From positions 1 to 10,178 of the forward strand of contig CAKSHG010000067.1 in NCBI GenBank assembly GCA_934456315.1: a stretch of 10,178 bases of DNA, given 5' to 3'. The notes beneath the pieces were generated by a model that saw nothing but the letters and a program-made list of their open reading frames with translations, did not search any database and had not been told where the DNA came from. The stretch is from an uncultured Oscillospiraceae bacterium (lineage in GTDB: Bacteria > Bacillota > Clostridia > Oscillospirales > Ruminococcaceae). Positions 1 through 6,972 of the stretch are shown here, piece by piece. Within the stretch, counting starts at the first letter, position 1. Every line of letters begins with the position of its first letter. A program made the translations under genes and the position numbers.

Positions 1-89
1 TTCATGTCGGGATTGTATTTCAGCGCGACTGCGGCATTCTGCCCATACAGCCGCTTGTTGTTCGCGGGTGCCTTCGGGTGCTTTTCCAT
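1..89 (-). CDS. FlhB C-terminal-domain-like protein (YlqH type), N-terminal fragment
   Basis: Only the first 29 codons are in the window; the gene continues off the left edge. The start is the ATG whose complement lies at 87-89, preceded by a GGAGG ribosome binding site (complement of 97-101) that abuts the stop codon of the upstream gene, so the two are probably cotranslated. Visible residues include a basic start (MEKHPKAPANNKRLYG) and then AAVALKYNPDM. The AVALKY-N/D-P pattern is characteristic of the cytoplasmic C-terminal domain of the flagellar export switch protein FlhB and of stand-alone homologues such as Bacillus YlqH. The upstream gene is FliK-like, which matches the ylqG-ylqH pairing known in Bacillus; FlhB and FliK interact in the export substrate switch. 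The full-length product, presumably about 90-110 residues, cannot be seen. Confidence 0.65.
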   Translation of the reverse strand, partial: MEKHPKAPANNKRLYGQNAAVALKYNPDM

Positions 90-101
90 GTTAAGACCTC
101 C

Positions 102-2099
102 TTAAACGCGGGTGTTCAGCGTTGTCCGCTTATCGACTATCTTCGGGAATATCTCCGTCAGGTTGTGCGGAGCCTTCAACGGCGCAGTTTCGAATGTCCT
201 CGTATTGTAGCCGACATTTCTTACCACCTTGTTTATCCTGTCCTTCATCGGCTCTATCTGCTTTTCGAAACGCTGCGGATACAGCAGTGTGAGATTAACC
301 TCATCGCCAAGCGCGTAGAGGTCCACCTCGAATCTGCCGATACTCTCCACGTCAAACGTCAGGAACAGGTGATAGTTGCGCTGCGTTCCCGGCGTGTTGT
401 TCGGATTGTTCTCGTCGTTGTCTACCCACAGCTCGCCGAAAGCCTTCGTGCCGTCGACGTCAAGCGGAAGTATGTAGTGCGCAAGCGGCGTGAATACCCC
501 CGGAGCATTCAGCAGGCTTTGCAGCAGATTGGTCGCGTTGAAGCTGTCCAGGGATTTCAGAGCGGGGTGGTTTATGTTCTCCTGAATGAAGTCGGTCAGG
601 CTGTCCAGCGTCGAACGAACCGGAGGTCTTACACCGTGCTGCGGAAGCTCATTCTTAAGCGCCATCTTGTCGATGACGTCAACGAACGCGCCGTAAAGCC
701 GCTCCCTTATCGGCATGTCAGGCATTGCACGGAGCATTTCGTTGAGCTTGTCTATAACTTCCTGGATAGTGTGCAGCTTGGAAAAATCCTGCGTGAACTG
801 CGTTGACATTTCTCCGTTCTTGTCGTCGATGAACAGACCCTTTACCATGTTGTGCAGGGTCTGCGCTCCGGTCTGACGTCCGCGGCTGTACGCCGCAAGC
901 TGCTGCTCAATGTTATATCCGCTTTCTTTCAGCGCAGTCATGTAGCCTTTTTCGCTCATGAGCTCGTTCAGGTGCTTCTCATAGCCTGTCAGTTCTGGAA
1001 GTTCATCGGCATTTTCGCCAATTTTCTGGCCTGCTTTTTCGTCGATATACCCAATTTCATCGCCATCGGCAGTTAAATTTGCATTTTTATCTATCGAATT
1101 TCCTGTTAGTGGTTGATTTTGTTGTGAATTTGTTGTATAATTATCTAAAGGGACTTCCTGCCCCTGACCATCGGTCGGAGCTTCCGGCTGATCCGGCGAC
1201 GAACCGTTCGGGTCCGTCATCTTCTGCTTGTTGAATATGGCGGAATAAAGTCGGTTGAAGGAATTTTTCAGCGACTCGCGGAGAGTTCCCGATGATATCT
1301 GCGAAAGCAACAGGTTGAAGTACTCCTTGCACATGTACGGGCTGTTGTTGTAACGCGACAGGTTGTGCGTGATCAGCGGTATCAGCATCTGCGTGCGCTC
1401 GTCGTTAAGCAGGCTTCCGCTGACGTCTTTCATTACAGCAAGGGTTTCGCCCTTGAGGTAGTCGAAGTACTTGTCGGCGTCCGCAGCTCCCCACTCCTGG
1501 GAAAGGTTCAGCAGTTTCGCCGATAGCTTTTCATTCGGGGAGAAATACTCCGAAAGGAATTTCATGTTCGCACGGAGCGCGCCGAGTATCTCGTTCTTGT
1601 TCTGGGCGAAGTTGATGGATTTCAGCAGGTTTCCGATTAGCTCCTTGGTCGAGGGATCAGTGGTGGTCTTTGCGACCTCCCGGAGAACGTCATAGAACTC
1701 GTGACCGCTGAACATGGTGTTCTGCTGCTCCTGGTTCTGTATCTCCTCCACAAGTTCCTCGGGCTTGACGTACAGCGACGCCGCAAGGTCCTCCAGCTTT
1801 CCGTAAAGCTCGGTATGGCCGTTGATGAGCGCCTGGTTGAGCACCTCGATGTTCAGCAGGTCTTTCAGGGTTTCCACCGCAAGGGTAGGGTCCTTAGCGA
1901 CCTGCACCTGTAACGGGATAAGCTCGCGGTTGCCCATCTCAAGACGGCTGCGTGCCCCCGATGATGAGGAGTTCCCCGAACCCTGGACGCCGGTGAGCTT
2001 CACGATATCGAACGGTTCCGTATTCGGATCCATGGGTCTGGAGCTGTAGTTGTAGTTCTTCGCAGTTATAGGATTGTTTATCTGCGGTATCTGCGCCAT
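102..2099 (-). CDS. Large protein with FliK-type hook-length-control C-terminal domain (YlqG-like)
   Basis: 665 residues. The start ATG (complement of 2097-2099) has an AGGAGGG ribosome binding site 7 bases upstream. There is no signal peptide or membrane span, so it is probably cytoplasmic or an export substrate. Residues 1-60 are polar with a Ser/Gly stretch; 60-290 look largely helical; 294-370 are a Pro/Gln/Asn/Asp-rich linker; 370-530 are helical again. From about 542 to 632 comes a globular segment with the features of the flagellar hook-length control fold: an LPLDVDG strand, FGELWV, a beta strand HLFLTFDVESIGRFEVDLY, then LTLLYPQ and a helix ending in NVGY. This is the layout of FliK/YlqG C-termini, although sequence match to classical FliK is weak. 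The next gene looks FlhB-C-like, which supports the assignment. A direct role in hook length is not established: in Bacillus, YlqG/YlqH are separate from the true FliK. The linker codons are unusually AT-rich. Confidence 0.62.
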   Translation of the reverse strand: MAQIPQINNPITAKNYNYSSRPMDPNTEPFDIVKLTGVQGSGNSSSSGARSRLEMGNRELIPLQVQVAKDPTLAVETLKDLLNIEVLNQALINGHTELYGKLEDLAASLYVKPEELVEEIQNQEQQNTMFSGHEFYDVLREVAKTTTDPSTKELIGNLLKSINFAQNKNEILGALRANMKFLSEYFSPNEKLSAKLLNLSQEWGAADADKYFDYLKGETLAVMKDVSGSLLNDERTQMLIPLITHNLSRYNNSPYMCKEYFNLLLSQISSGTLRESLKNSFNRLYSAIFNKQKMTDPNGSSPDQPEAPTDGQGQEVPLDNYTTNSQQNQPLTGNSIDKNANLTADGDEIGYIDEKAGQKIGENADELPELTGYEKHLNELMSEKGYMTALKESGYNIEQQLAAYSRGRQTGAQTLHNMVKGLFIDDKNGEMSTQFTQDFSKLHTIQEVIDKLNEMLRAMPDMPIRERLYGAFVDVIDKMALKNELPQHGVRPPVRSTLDSLTDFIQENINHPALKSLDSFNATNLLQSLLNAPGVFTPLAHYILPLDVDGTKAFGELWVDNDENNPNNTPGTQRNYHLFLTFDVESIGRFEVDLYALGDEVNLTLLYPQRFEKQIEPMKDRINKVVRNVGYNTRTFETAPLKAPHNLTEIFPKIVDKRTTLNTRV

Positions 2100-2106
2100 G
2101 TTTTTT

Positions 2107-2113
2107 CCCTCCT
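2107..2113 (-). promoter_or_regulatory. Ribosome binding site of the FliK-like gene
   Basis: Complement reads AGGAGGG, 7 bases before the ATG. It fixes the start of the 665-residue protein at 2099. Confidence 0.8.
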
Positions 2114-2135
2114 CGCAGAATTCTTCAATAAATAT

Positions 2136-2144
2136 ATTGTATCA
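2136..2144 (-). promoter_or_regulatory. Extended -10 promoter for the FliK-like gene
   Basis: On the minus strand 2136-2144 reads TGATACAAT, a TGn extended -10 with a TACAAT hexamer, about 37 bases upstream of the start codon. The hexamer at 17-bp spacing (TTTATT) is a weak -35 match, which is tolerated by extended -10 promoters. A symmetrical T6-G-A6 tract (2167-2181) lies just upstream and could act as an UP-like element. Predicted from sequence only. Confidence 0.5.
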
Positions 2145-2203
2145 TAAAATCAGAGAATAATAAAGGGTTTTTTGAAAAAACACGGTAAATTCCCCGAAAA
2201 TTC

Positions 2204-2228
2204 ATGACCGCTCCAATACTCCGGTCAT
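2204..2228. promoter_or_regulatory. 7-bp inverted repeat with 11-base spacer upstream of cheA
   Basis: ATGACCG (2204-2210) and CGGTCAT (2222-2228) are perfect inverted repeats separated by 11 bases, 62 bp upstream of the cheA start. It may be an operator for a dimeric regulator or a leader hairpin. No convincing consensus promoter for cheA is visible; a TAAAAT hexamer (2242-2247) is a possible -10 but has no matching -35. No sigma-D type promoter is seen in this gap. Confidence 0.35.
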
Positions 2229-2289
2229 TTACATATCTAATTAAAATCAACATATGCGCTCAAACGTATATATGGAAAGGAATGTTATT

Positions 2290-4449
2290 ATGGCAAAAAT
2301 CGAACCCGGCATGGAATCAATGCTGGACATGTACTTCTACGAAACGAATTCCCTGCTGGAACAGCTTGACGAGATACTCCTGCGTACAGAACAGGCGAAC
2401 TCATTCGACAGCGAGGACATCAAGGAGATCTTCCGTATCATGCATACTATCAAGGGCTCCTCGGCTATGATGGGCTTTGAGAACCTTTCTGTGCTGGCGC
2501 ATAAGGCGGAGGATATGTTCTTCGTTATCCGCGAGAATCCTGATGTCATCACTGACGTAAGCTTCGTTTACGACCTGGTATTCCAGGTATCCGACTCCTA
2601 CAAGGCGCAGATCGAGCTTATCCAGAACAACATTAACGGCGAGTATGAGCAGATGGATTTCAGCGAGCTCATCGACAAGCTGTTAAAGGCGCGCGACGCA
2701 CTGGTAGGTGAAACCAAGGGCGATACCCCCGCACAGGCTGAAGCTATCGCTTCCGGCGCGGCTCCCGACCCGGAGGCTTCCGCAGCCAGCGGTGCAGCTC
2801 CCGCCGCACCCTCTCCCGCGGCAGACAACAAGACCACCGTCCGCGTATTCTTCGAGGACGGCTGCCAGATGGAGAACCTCCGCGCATTCCTGCTGATAAA
2901 CACCATCAGGGACGCCTGCAAGGAGCTGGAATTCGAACCGGCAGATGTTGAAACCAACCCCGAAACTGCAAAGGAGATCGTGGACAAGGGCTTCCTTATC
3001 ACGTTCGTTCCGCACGACAGTGTTGACGAGGTGCTCAAGGCGATCGAGAGCGCGCTCAATGTCCAGAGCTACGAAGTAGTAAGCACACCCGCTGCCGCTC
3101 CTGCAGAGCCTGCCAAGACAGAACTCCCGCCCGAGCCGAAGGCTGCCGCTCCCGCAGCAGCGCCTGCTCCCGCTCCGGCTGCTGCACCTGCACCGGCTCC
3201 CGCTGCCGCTCCTGCGCAGACCTCCGTTGAAAAGGCTCAGGCTGCCGTAGAAAAGGCTCAGGCTGCCGGCGGCGCCCAGAAGCAGTCCCTCATCAGCGTT
3301 AACCTTGCAAAGCTGGACGCTCTGCATGACATAGTCGGCGAGATCATCACGACCGAGTCAATGGTCATCTCCAACCCCGACCTCGACGGTCTGGAGCTTG
3401 AGAGCTTCAACAAGGCTGCACGTCAGCTCAGAAAGCTCACCAGCGAGCTCCAGGACACTGTAATGTCCATCAGAATGGTGCCGCTCGCAGGCGTATTCCA
3501 GAAGATGAACCGTATCGTCCGCGACATGAAGAAGAAGCTCAATAAGGACGTTGAGTTCGTTATGGAGGGCGAGGATACCGAGGTAGACAAGTCCATCGTG
3601 GACAGCCTCCAGGATCCGCTCATGCACCTTGTAAGAAACTGCATGGACCACGGTATCGAGGAGCATGTTGAAGAACGTACCGCAGAGGGCAAGCCCGCCA
3701 AGGGAACCCTCAAGCTCACTGCCCAGAACTCCTCCGGCGAAGTTATCATCACCGTATCCGACGACGGCGCAGGTATCGACCCTGAAAAGATCATGGCAAA
3801 GGCAAGAAAGCAGGGTATCCTCACCAAGCCCGAGAGCGAATACACCGAAAAGGAAATACAGAACCTCATTCTTCTCCCCGGTTTCTCCACCAATGAAACC
3901 GTTACCGAATTCAGCGGACGCGGCGTCGGCATGGACGTCGTAAAGGCGAACGTCGAGAAGTGCGGCGGTTCCATCATCGTTGACAGCAAGAAGGGTGTAG
4001 GAACTACATTCATCATCAAGATCCCGCTCACCCTCGCAATTATCGACGGTATGGAGATCACCGTAGGCGATCTGGTATTCACCGTTCCTATCTCAACTAT
4101 CCGCGAGAGCTTCAAGGCGGAATCCAGCCAGATACTCCGCGACACAAAGAACAACGAGATGATCATGATACGCGGCGTTTGCTATCCTATCCTCCGCATG
4201 CATGAGAAATTCGCGATAGACACCGAGATCACCAATCTTGAGGACGGTATCCTGCTTCTTGTAGAAACCGACAACAAGAGCGTCTGCATTTTCGCCGACA
4301 AGCTCATCGGCGAGCAGCAGGTAGTCGTAAAGCCTTTCCCCGCATATCTCAACAAGTACAACATCAAGGGCGAGGGTCTTTCGGGCTGCACGATCATGGG
4401 CGACGGCAGCATTTCGCTGATCATCGACACCAATACGCTTATCGGTTAA
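2290..4449 (+). CDS. cheA: Chemotaxis histidine kinase CheA
   Basis: 719 residues from the ATG at 2290, chosen because GGAAAGG (2274-2280) sits 9 bases before it; an in-frame ATG at 2254 has no ribosome binding site. All five CheA domains are present. P1 (about 1-110) carries the phospho-accepting His52 in the motif HTIKGSS. P2 (about 182-264), the response-regulator docking domain, follows an Ala/Pro linker. A second Ala/Pro-rich linker (265-333) contains PAPAPAAA-type repeats and a duplicated VEKAQAA. P3 dimerisation helices run from about 333 to 415. The P4 ATPase domain shows the N box (HLVRNCMDHG, with Asn450), G1 (DDGAGID, 491-497), the F-box region (LLPGFSTNETVTEFSG) and G2 (GRGVGMDVV, 543-551). 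The CheW-like P5 domain (about 585-719) binds CheW and receptors. CheA reads receptor state at the membrane array and phosphorylates CheB and an unseen CheY. It is the first gene of a four-gene operon, 13 bp before cheW. Confidence 0.97.
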   Translation: MAKIEPGMESMLDMYFYETNSLLEQLDEILLRTEQANSFDSEDIKEIFRIMHTIKGSSAMMGFENLSVLAHKAEDMFFVIRENPDVITDVSFVYDLVFQVSDSYKAQIELIQNNINGEYEQMDFSELIDKLLKARDALVGETKGDTPAQAEAIASGAAPDPEASAASGAAPAAPSPAADNKTTVRVFFEDGCQMENLRAFLLINTIRDACKELEFEPADVETNPETAKEIVDKGFLITFVPHDSVDEVLKAIESALNVQSYEVVSTPAAAPAEPAKTELPPEPKAAAPAAAPAPAPAAAPAPAPAAAPAQTSVEKAQAAVEKAQAAGGAQKQSLISVNLAKLDALHDIVGEIITTESMVISNPDLDGLELESFNKAARQLRKLTSELQDTVMSIRMVPLAGVFQKMNRIVRDMKKKLNKDVEFVMEGEDTEVDKSIVDSLQDPLMHLVRNCMDHGIEEHVEERTAEGKPAKGTLKLTAQNSSGEVIITVSDDGAGIDPEKIMAKARKQGILTKPESEYTEKEIQNLILLPGFSTNETVTEFSGRGVGMDVVKANVEKCGGSIIVDSKKGVGTTFIIKIPLTLAIIDGMEITVGDLVFTVPISTIRESFKAESSQILRDTKNNEMIMIRGVCYPILRMHEKFAIDTEITNLEDGILLLVETDNKSVCIFADKLIGEQQVVVKPFPAYLNKYNIKGEGLSGCTIMGDGSISLIIDTNTLIG

Positions 4450-4462
4450 GGGGGAAATCAGC

Positions 4463-4963
4463 ATGACTAATGATGTTATAAAGGAGGCTGTTGCAAAGCA
4501 GCAGTCCACCGACAGAAAGCTTTCCACAGACAATTCCGTGCTCGGCAAGGTTATGACCTTCCACATCGGCGACCAGATCTACGGCATCGAGATACAGTAT
4601 GTCACCGAGATCATCGAGATGCAGCACATCACAAAGGTGCCGCACGTTCCTTCCTACATCAAGGGTATCATAAACGTTCGAAGCAAGGTCGTTCCGATCG
4701 TCGATATCCGCAGCCGCTTCGGCAAGGAGGAAATTCCCTACACCAGCCGCACCTGCATTATTATCCTTAGCTTCAACGAGCTGTCCGTCGGTATCATCGT
4801 CGACAGCGTCGCAGATGTTGAGGATATCCACTCCCACGATATCTCCGCAACTCCGGAGAACCGCTCCGTGAACACCAATTCCTTTATCCAGTACATGATA
4901 CGCTCCGGCGACGACGTTAAGCTCATTCTCGACGTTGCCAAGCTGCTTGACGATGAGGGGTGA
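4463..4963 (+). CDS. cheW: Chemotaxis coupling protein CheW
   Basis: 166 residues. The ATG at 4463 is preceded by a strong AAGGGGGAAA ribosome binding site that begins at the end of the cheA stop codon. CheW is a soluble adaptor that links CheA (through P5) to chemoreceptors. Residues 1-26 are a polar, probably flexible N-terminal extension. The rest is one CheW fold: VMTFHIGDQIYGIEI (first strands), EIIEMQHITKVPHVPSYIKG, then the hallmark GIINVRSKVVPIVDIR (68-83), in which Arg73 matches the conserved arginine of the receptor/CheA-binding surface, and later LSVGIIVDSVADVEDI and LILDVAKLL. The length is typical of CheW. The stop codon lies 5 bp before the cheR ATG, so the two are probably translationally coupled. 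Confidence 0.96.
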   Translation: MTNDVIKEAVAKQQSTDRKLSTDNSVLGKVMTFHIGDQIYGIEIQYVTEIIEMQHITKVPHVPSYIKGIINVRSKVVPIVDIRSRFGKEEIPYTSRTCIIILSFNELSVGIIVDSVADVEDIHSHDISATPENRSVNTNSFIQYMIRSGDDVKLILDVAKLLDDEG

Positions 4964-4968
4964 CTCCT

Positions 4969-5793
4969 ATGGAGATCTCTGACCGCGAATTCCATCGCCT
5001 TGTGGACTACATGCACGACAACTTCGGTATCAACCTTTCCTCAAAGCGCGTACTGATCCAGGGCAGACTGGGCAACATGCTGCACGAGCGCGGCTTCACC
5101 AGCTACGACCAGTACCTTGACGCCGTAATGGCTGATACCTCCGGTGCGGAAGTCACAACGATACTCAATAAGCTCACGACCAACCACACGTTCTTCATGC
5201 GCGAGCCGGAGCATTACACTTTCCTTAAAGAGGTAGTGCTCCCCTGGGCGGTTGCAAACGCAAAGAATCATGAACTGCGTATCTGGAGCGCGGGCTGTTC
5301 CTCCGGCGAGGAGTGCTACACCACGGCAATGCTGCTGGACGAATACTTCGGCAATGAAAAGAGCCTGTGGGACAGGCGTATCCTCGCAACGGACATCTCC
5401 AACAGCGTAATGGACAAGGCGAAAGCCGGCGTCTACAACATCGAGGGCATGAAAGGTCTTAGCCCGGAATGGAAACGCCGTTATTTCACGCAGGTAGACT
5501 CCGAGCATTACGAGATCTGTCAGGAAATAAAGGACCAGATAATCTTCAAGCCCTTCAACCTGATGGACGAAATGCCCGAAAAATACAAGCGCCGCCCGTT
5601 CGATCTCATTTTCTGCCGGAATGTTATGATATATTTCGACCAGCCGACAAAGAACGCGCTGGTGAACCGTTTCTACGATGTTCTGAAACCCGGCGGGTAT
5701 TTCTACATAGGTCACGCAGAGAGCATTCCGCGCGGAGAAACCAAGTTCGAATACATCAAGCCCGCAATCTACCGCAGAGGGCTTGACACCTGA
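4969..5793 (+). CDS. cheR: Chemoreceptor glutamate methyltransferase CheR
   Basis: 274 residues starting at the ATG at 4969. GAGGGG (4955-4960) is 8 bases upstream; the in-frame GTG at 4960 overlaps that site and is unlikely to be used. CheR transfers methyl groups from S-adenosylmethionine to receptor glutamates during adaptation. The N-terminal helical domain (1-75) contains KRVLIQGRLGNML, the region that contacts receptor in the family. LTTNHTFFMRE (69-79) is the conserved segment usually written NET-FFR, here with His for Glu. The methyltransferase domain shows motif I WSAGCSSGEE (106-115), LATDIS (139-144), the NLMD motif (197-200), DLIFCRNVMIYF (212-223) and GGYFYIGHAES (242-252). No TPR extension or C-terminal pentapeptide-binding insert stands out. 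It lies between cheW (5 bp gap) and cheB (17 bp gap). Confidence 0.96.
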   Translation: MEISDREFHRLVDYMHDNFGINLSSKRVLIQGRLGNMLHERGFTSYDQYLDAVMADTSGAEVTTILNKLTTNHTFFMREPEHYTFLKEVVLPWAVANAKNHELRIWSAGCSSGEECYTTAMLLDEYFGNEKSLWDRRILATDISNSVMDKAKAGVYNIEGMKGLSPEWKRRYFTQVDSEHYEICQEIKDQIIFKPFNLMDEMPEKYKRRPFDLIFCRNVMIYFDQPTKNALVNRFYDVLKPGGYFYIGHAESIPRGETKFEYIKPAIYRRGLDT

Positions 5794-5810
5794 CTGACAG
5801 GGGGCGAATT

Positions 5811-6842
5811 ATGAGAAAGATAAGGCTGCTTGTTGTCGATGATTCTATCCTGTTCAGGGAAGTTCTGACCCGCTTCATCAGGCAGGATCCGGATATAGAT
5901 GTTGTCGGCACTGCCGGCGACCCGTACTCCGCCAGGGATATGATACTCAAGTTCGAACCGGACGTTATGACCCTGGATATCGAAATGCCCCGCATGGACG
6001 GCGTCGCATTCCTGCGAAAGCTGCTGCCGCAGTACTATCTGCCGGTAATAACTGTTTCATCTTCCACCAACATGAAGCAGGCCGCGCTGGACGCAGGCTG
6101 CATAGAATTCATTCAGAAACCGCTTGCCCGCACAAACGCGGAAATGCAGAACTTTGCGCAGACCATCTGCCGCGCTGTAAAGAGCGCCTACGACCTCCAC
6201 GGCGACCATTCCAAGGCAGAAGAACCGGAAGTGGTCCACACCAGCTTCGCCACCACGGCAAAGCGATTCCGCAAGAACGACGTAGTGCTTGCGCTGGGCG
6301 CCTCCACGGGCGGCACTGAAGCGCTGGAGCAGGTCATTAAGAACCTCCCGGCGGATTCCCCGGCAACAGTTGTCGTTCAGCACATGCCTGCCGGATTCAC
6401 TAAGCTATATTCCGAGCGGCTCAACAAAAGCTGCCCGATGGAAGTCAAGGAAGCCGAGGACGGCGACCGGCTGCGTCGCGGGCTTGTTATAATCGGGGCA
6501 GGGGAGCATCATCTAAGGCTCTGCCACGACGCAAGAGGATATTATGTATCCTCAAAGCCCGGCGAAAAGGTTTCCGGACACTGCCCGTCGGTCGATGTCC
6601 TGTTCTCCAGCGTCGCCGACACCGCAAAGGCAAACGCCATCGGCGTTATCCTCACCGGAATGGGCCACGACGGCGCTGACGGTCTGCTGAAAATGCGGCA
6701 GTCCGGCGCGTTCACGATAGGGCAGGACAAGGCGACCTGCGTAGTTTACGGCATGCCGATGGAAGCGTACAATATCGGCGCTGTGCAGGTGCAGGCTCCG
6801 CTTTACAAGATCGCTGATATCATTCAGGATCAGCTTATATGA
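5811..6842 (+). CDS. cheB: Chemoreceptor methylesterase/deamidase CheB
   Basis: 343 residues. The ATG at 5811 is preceded by AGGGGG (5799-5804). CheB removes methyl groups from receptor glutamates and deamidates glutamines, and is activated when CheA phosphorylates its receiver domain. The receiver (1-125) has the acidic pair Asp10/Asp11, phospho-acceptor Asp56 in TLDIEMPRMDG, a Ser cluster (VSSST, 82-86) at the switch position, and Lys103 in QKP. A linker of about 30 residues follows. The esterase domain (155-343) carries the expected catalytic triad: Ser165 in GASTGG, His191 in QHMPAGF and Asp287 in GMGHDGADG, plus GHCPSVDVLF. Length and spacing match classical CheB closely. It is the last gene of the che operon; the sequence beyond changes to an AT-rich accessory island. 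Confidence 0.97.
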   Translation: MRKIRLLVVDDSILFREVLTRFIRQDPDIDVVGTAGDPYSARDMILKFEPDVMTLDIEMPRMDGVAFLRKLLPQYYLPVITVSSSTNMKQAALDAGCIEFIQKPLARTNAEMQNFAQTICRAVKSAYDLHGDHSKAEEPEVVHTSFATTAKRFRKNDVVLALGASTGGTEALEQVIKNLPADSPATVVVQHMPAGFTKLYSERLNKSCPMEVKEAEDGDRLRRGLVIIGAGEHHLRLCHDARGYYVSSKPGEKVSGHCPSVDVLFSSVADTAKANAIGVILTGMGHDGADGLLKMRQSGAFTIGQDKATCVVYGMPMEAYNIGAVQVQAPLYKIADIIQDQLI

Positions 6843-6845
6843 CTA

Positions 6846-6873
6846 TTGACAAAGCAGGATTAAATAATATAAT
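6846..6873 (+). promoter_or_regulatory. Perfect-consensus sigma-A-type promoter just after cheB
   Basis: TTGACA (6846-6851) and TATAAT (6868-6873) are both exact consensus hexamers with a 16-bp spacer, only 3 bases beyond the cheB stop codon. Transcription would start near 6880. No gene with a ribosome binding site begins close by. The downstream sequence is a palindrome, a GC-rich hairpin and then a MITE-like repeat, so the promoter may drive a short RNA or, through the repeat, the 170-residue gene at 7171. Confidence 0.6.
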
Positions 6874-6877
6874 ATAA

Positions 6878-6902
6878 GTGTAGAAAGCCGATATATCTAC
6901 AC
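6878..6902. promoter_or_regulatory. Palindrome at the predicted transcription start (operator or 5' hairpin)
   Basis: GTGTAGA (6878-6884) and TCTACAC (6896-6902) are perfect 7-bp inverted repeats with an 11-base spacer. Placed at about +1 of the preceding promoter, it could be a repressor operator or the first hairpin of the transcript. The spacer contains GCCGATAT, identical to the -10 element of flagellar sigma-D/FliA promoters, with TATA 15 bases upstream of it where TAAA would be expected. Confidence 0.4.
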
Positions 6903-6910
6903 ATGACGCA

Positions 6911-6945
6911 CAAAAAAATTGACCCCCGAGCTGCAGCACGGGGGT
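6911..6945 (-). terminator. GC-rich hairpin with T-tract; intrinsic terminator, best on the minus strand
   Basis: ACCCCCG (6922-6928) pairs with CGGGGGT (6939-6945) around a 10-base loop, and flanking AATT segments can extend the stem imperfectly. On the minus strand the stem is followed three bases later by seven Ts (complement of 6912-6918), a textbook intrinsic terminator. On the plus strand the nearest T-run (6962-6967) is 16 bases away, so termination of che operon transcripts here would be weaker. It probably acts as a bidirectional boundary after the che operon. Confidence 0.5.
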
Positions 6946-6972
6946 TGAATTCTATACAAACTTTTTTATTAT

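Noticed and set aside
2254..2289. Upstream in-frame ATG giving a 731-residue CheA
   Set aside because: No ribosome binding site precedes 2254, whereas GGAAAGG is properly spaced before the ATG at 2290, and the extra residues do not resemble CheA N-termini.
2683..3327. 214-codon minus-strand open frame opposite cheA
   Set aside because: Its Gly/Ser/Arg/Cys-rich composition is the complement of the CheA Ala/Pro linkers; no ribosome binding site or family resemblance.
4960..4968. GTG start for cheR overlapping the cheW stop
   Set aside because: The ribosome binding site GAGGGG overlaps this GTG and is ideally spaced for the ATG at 4969.
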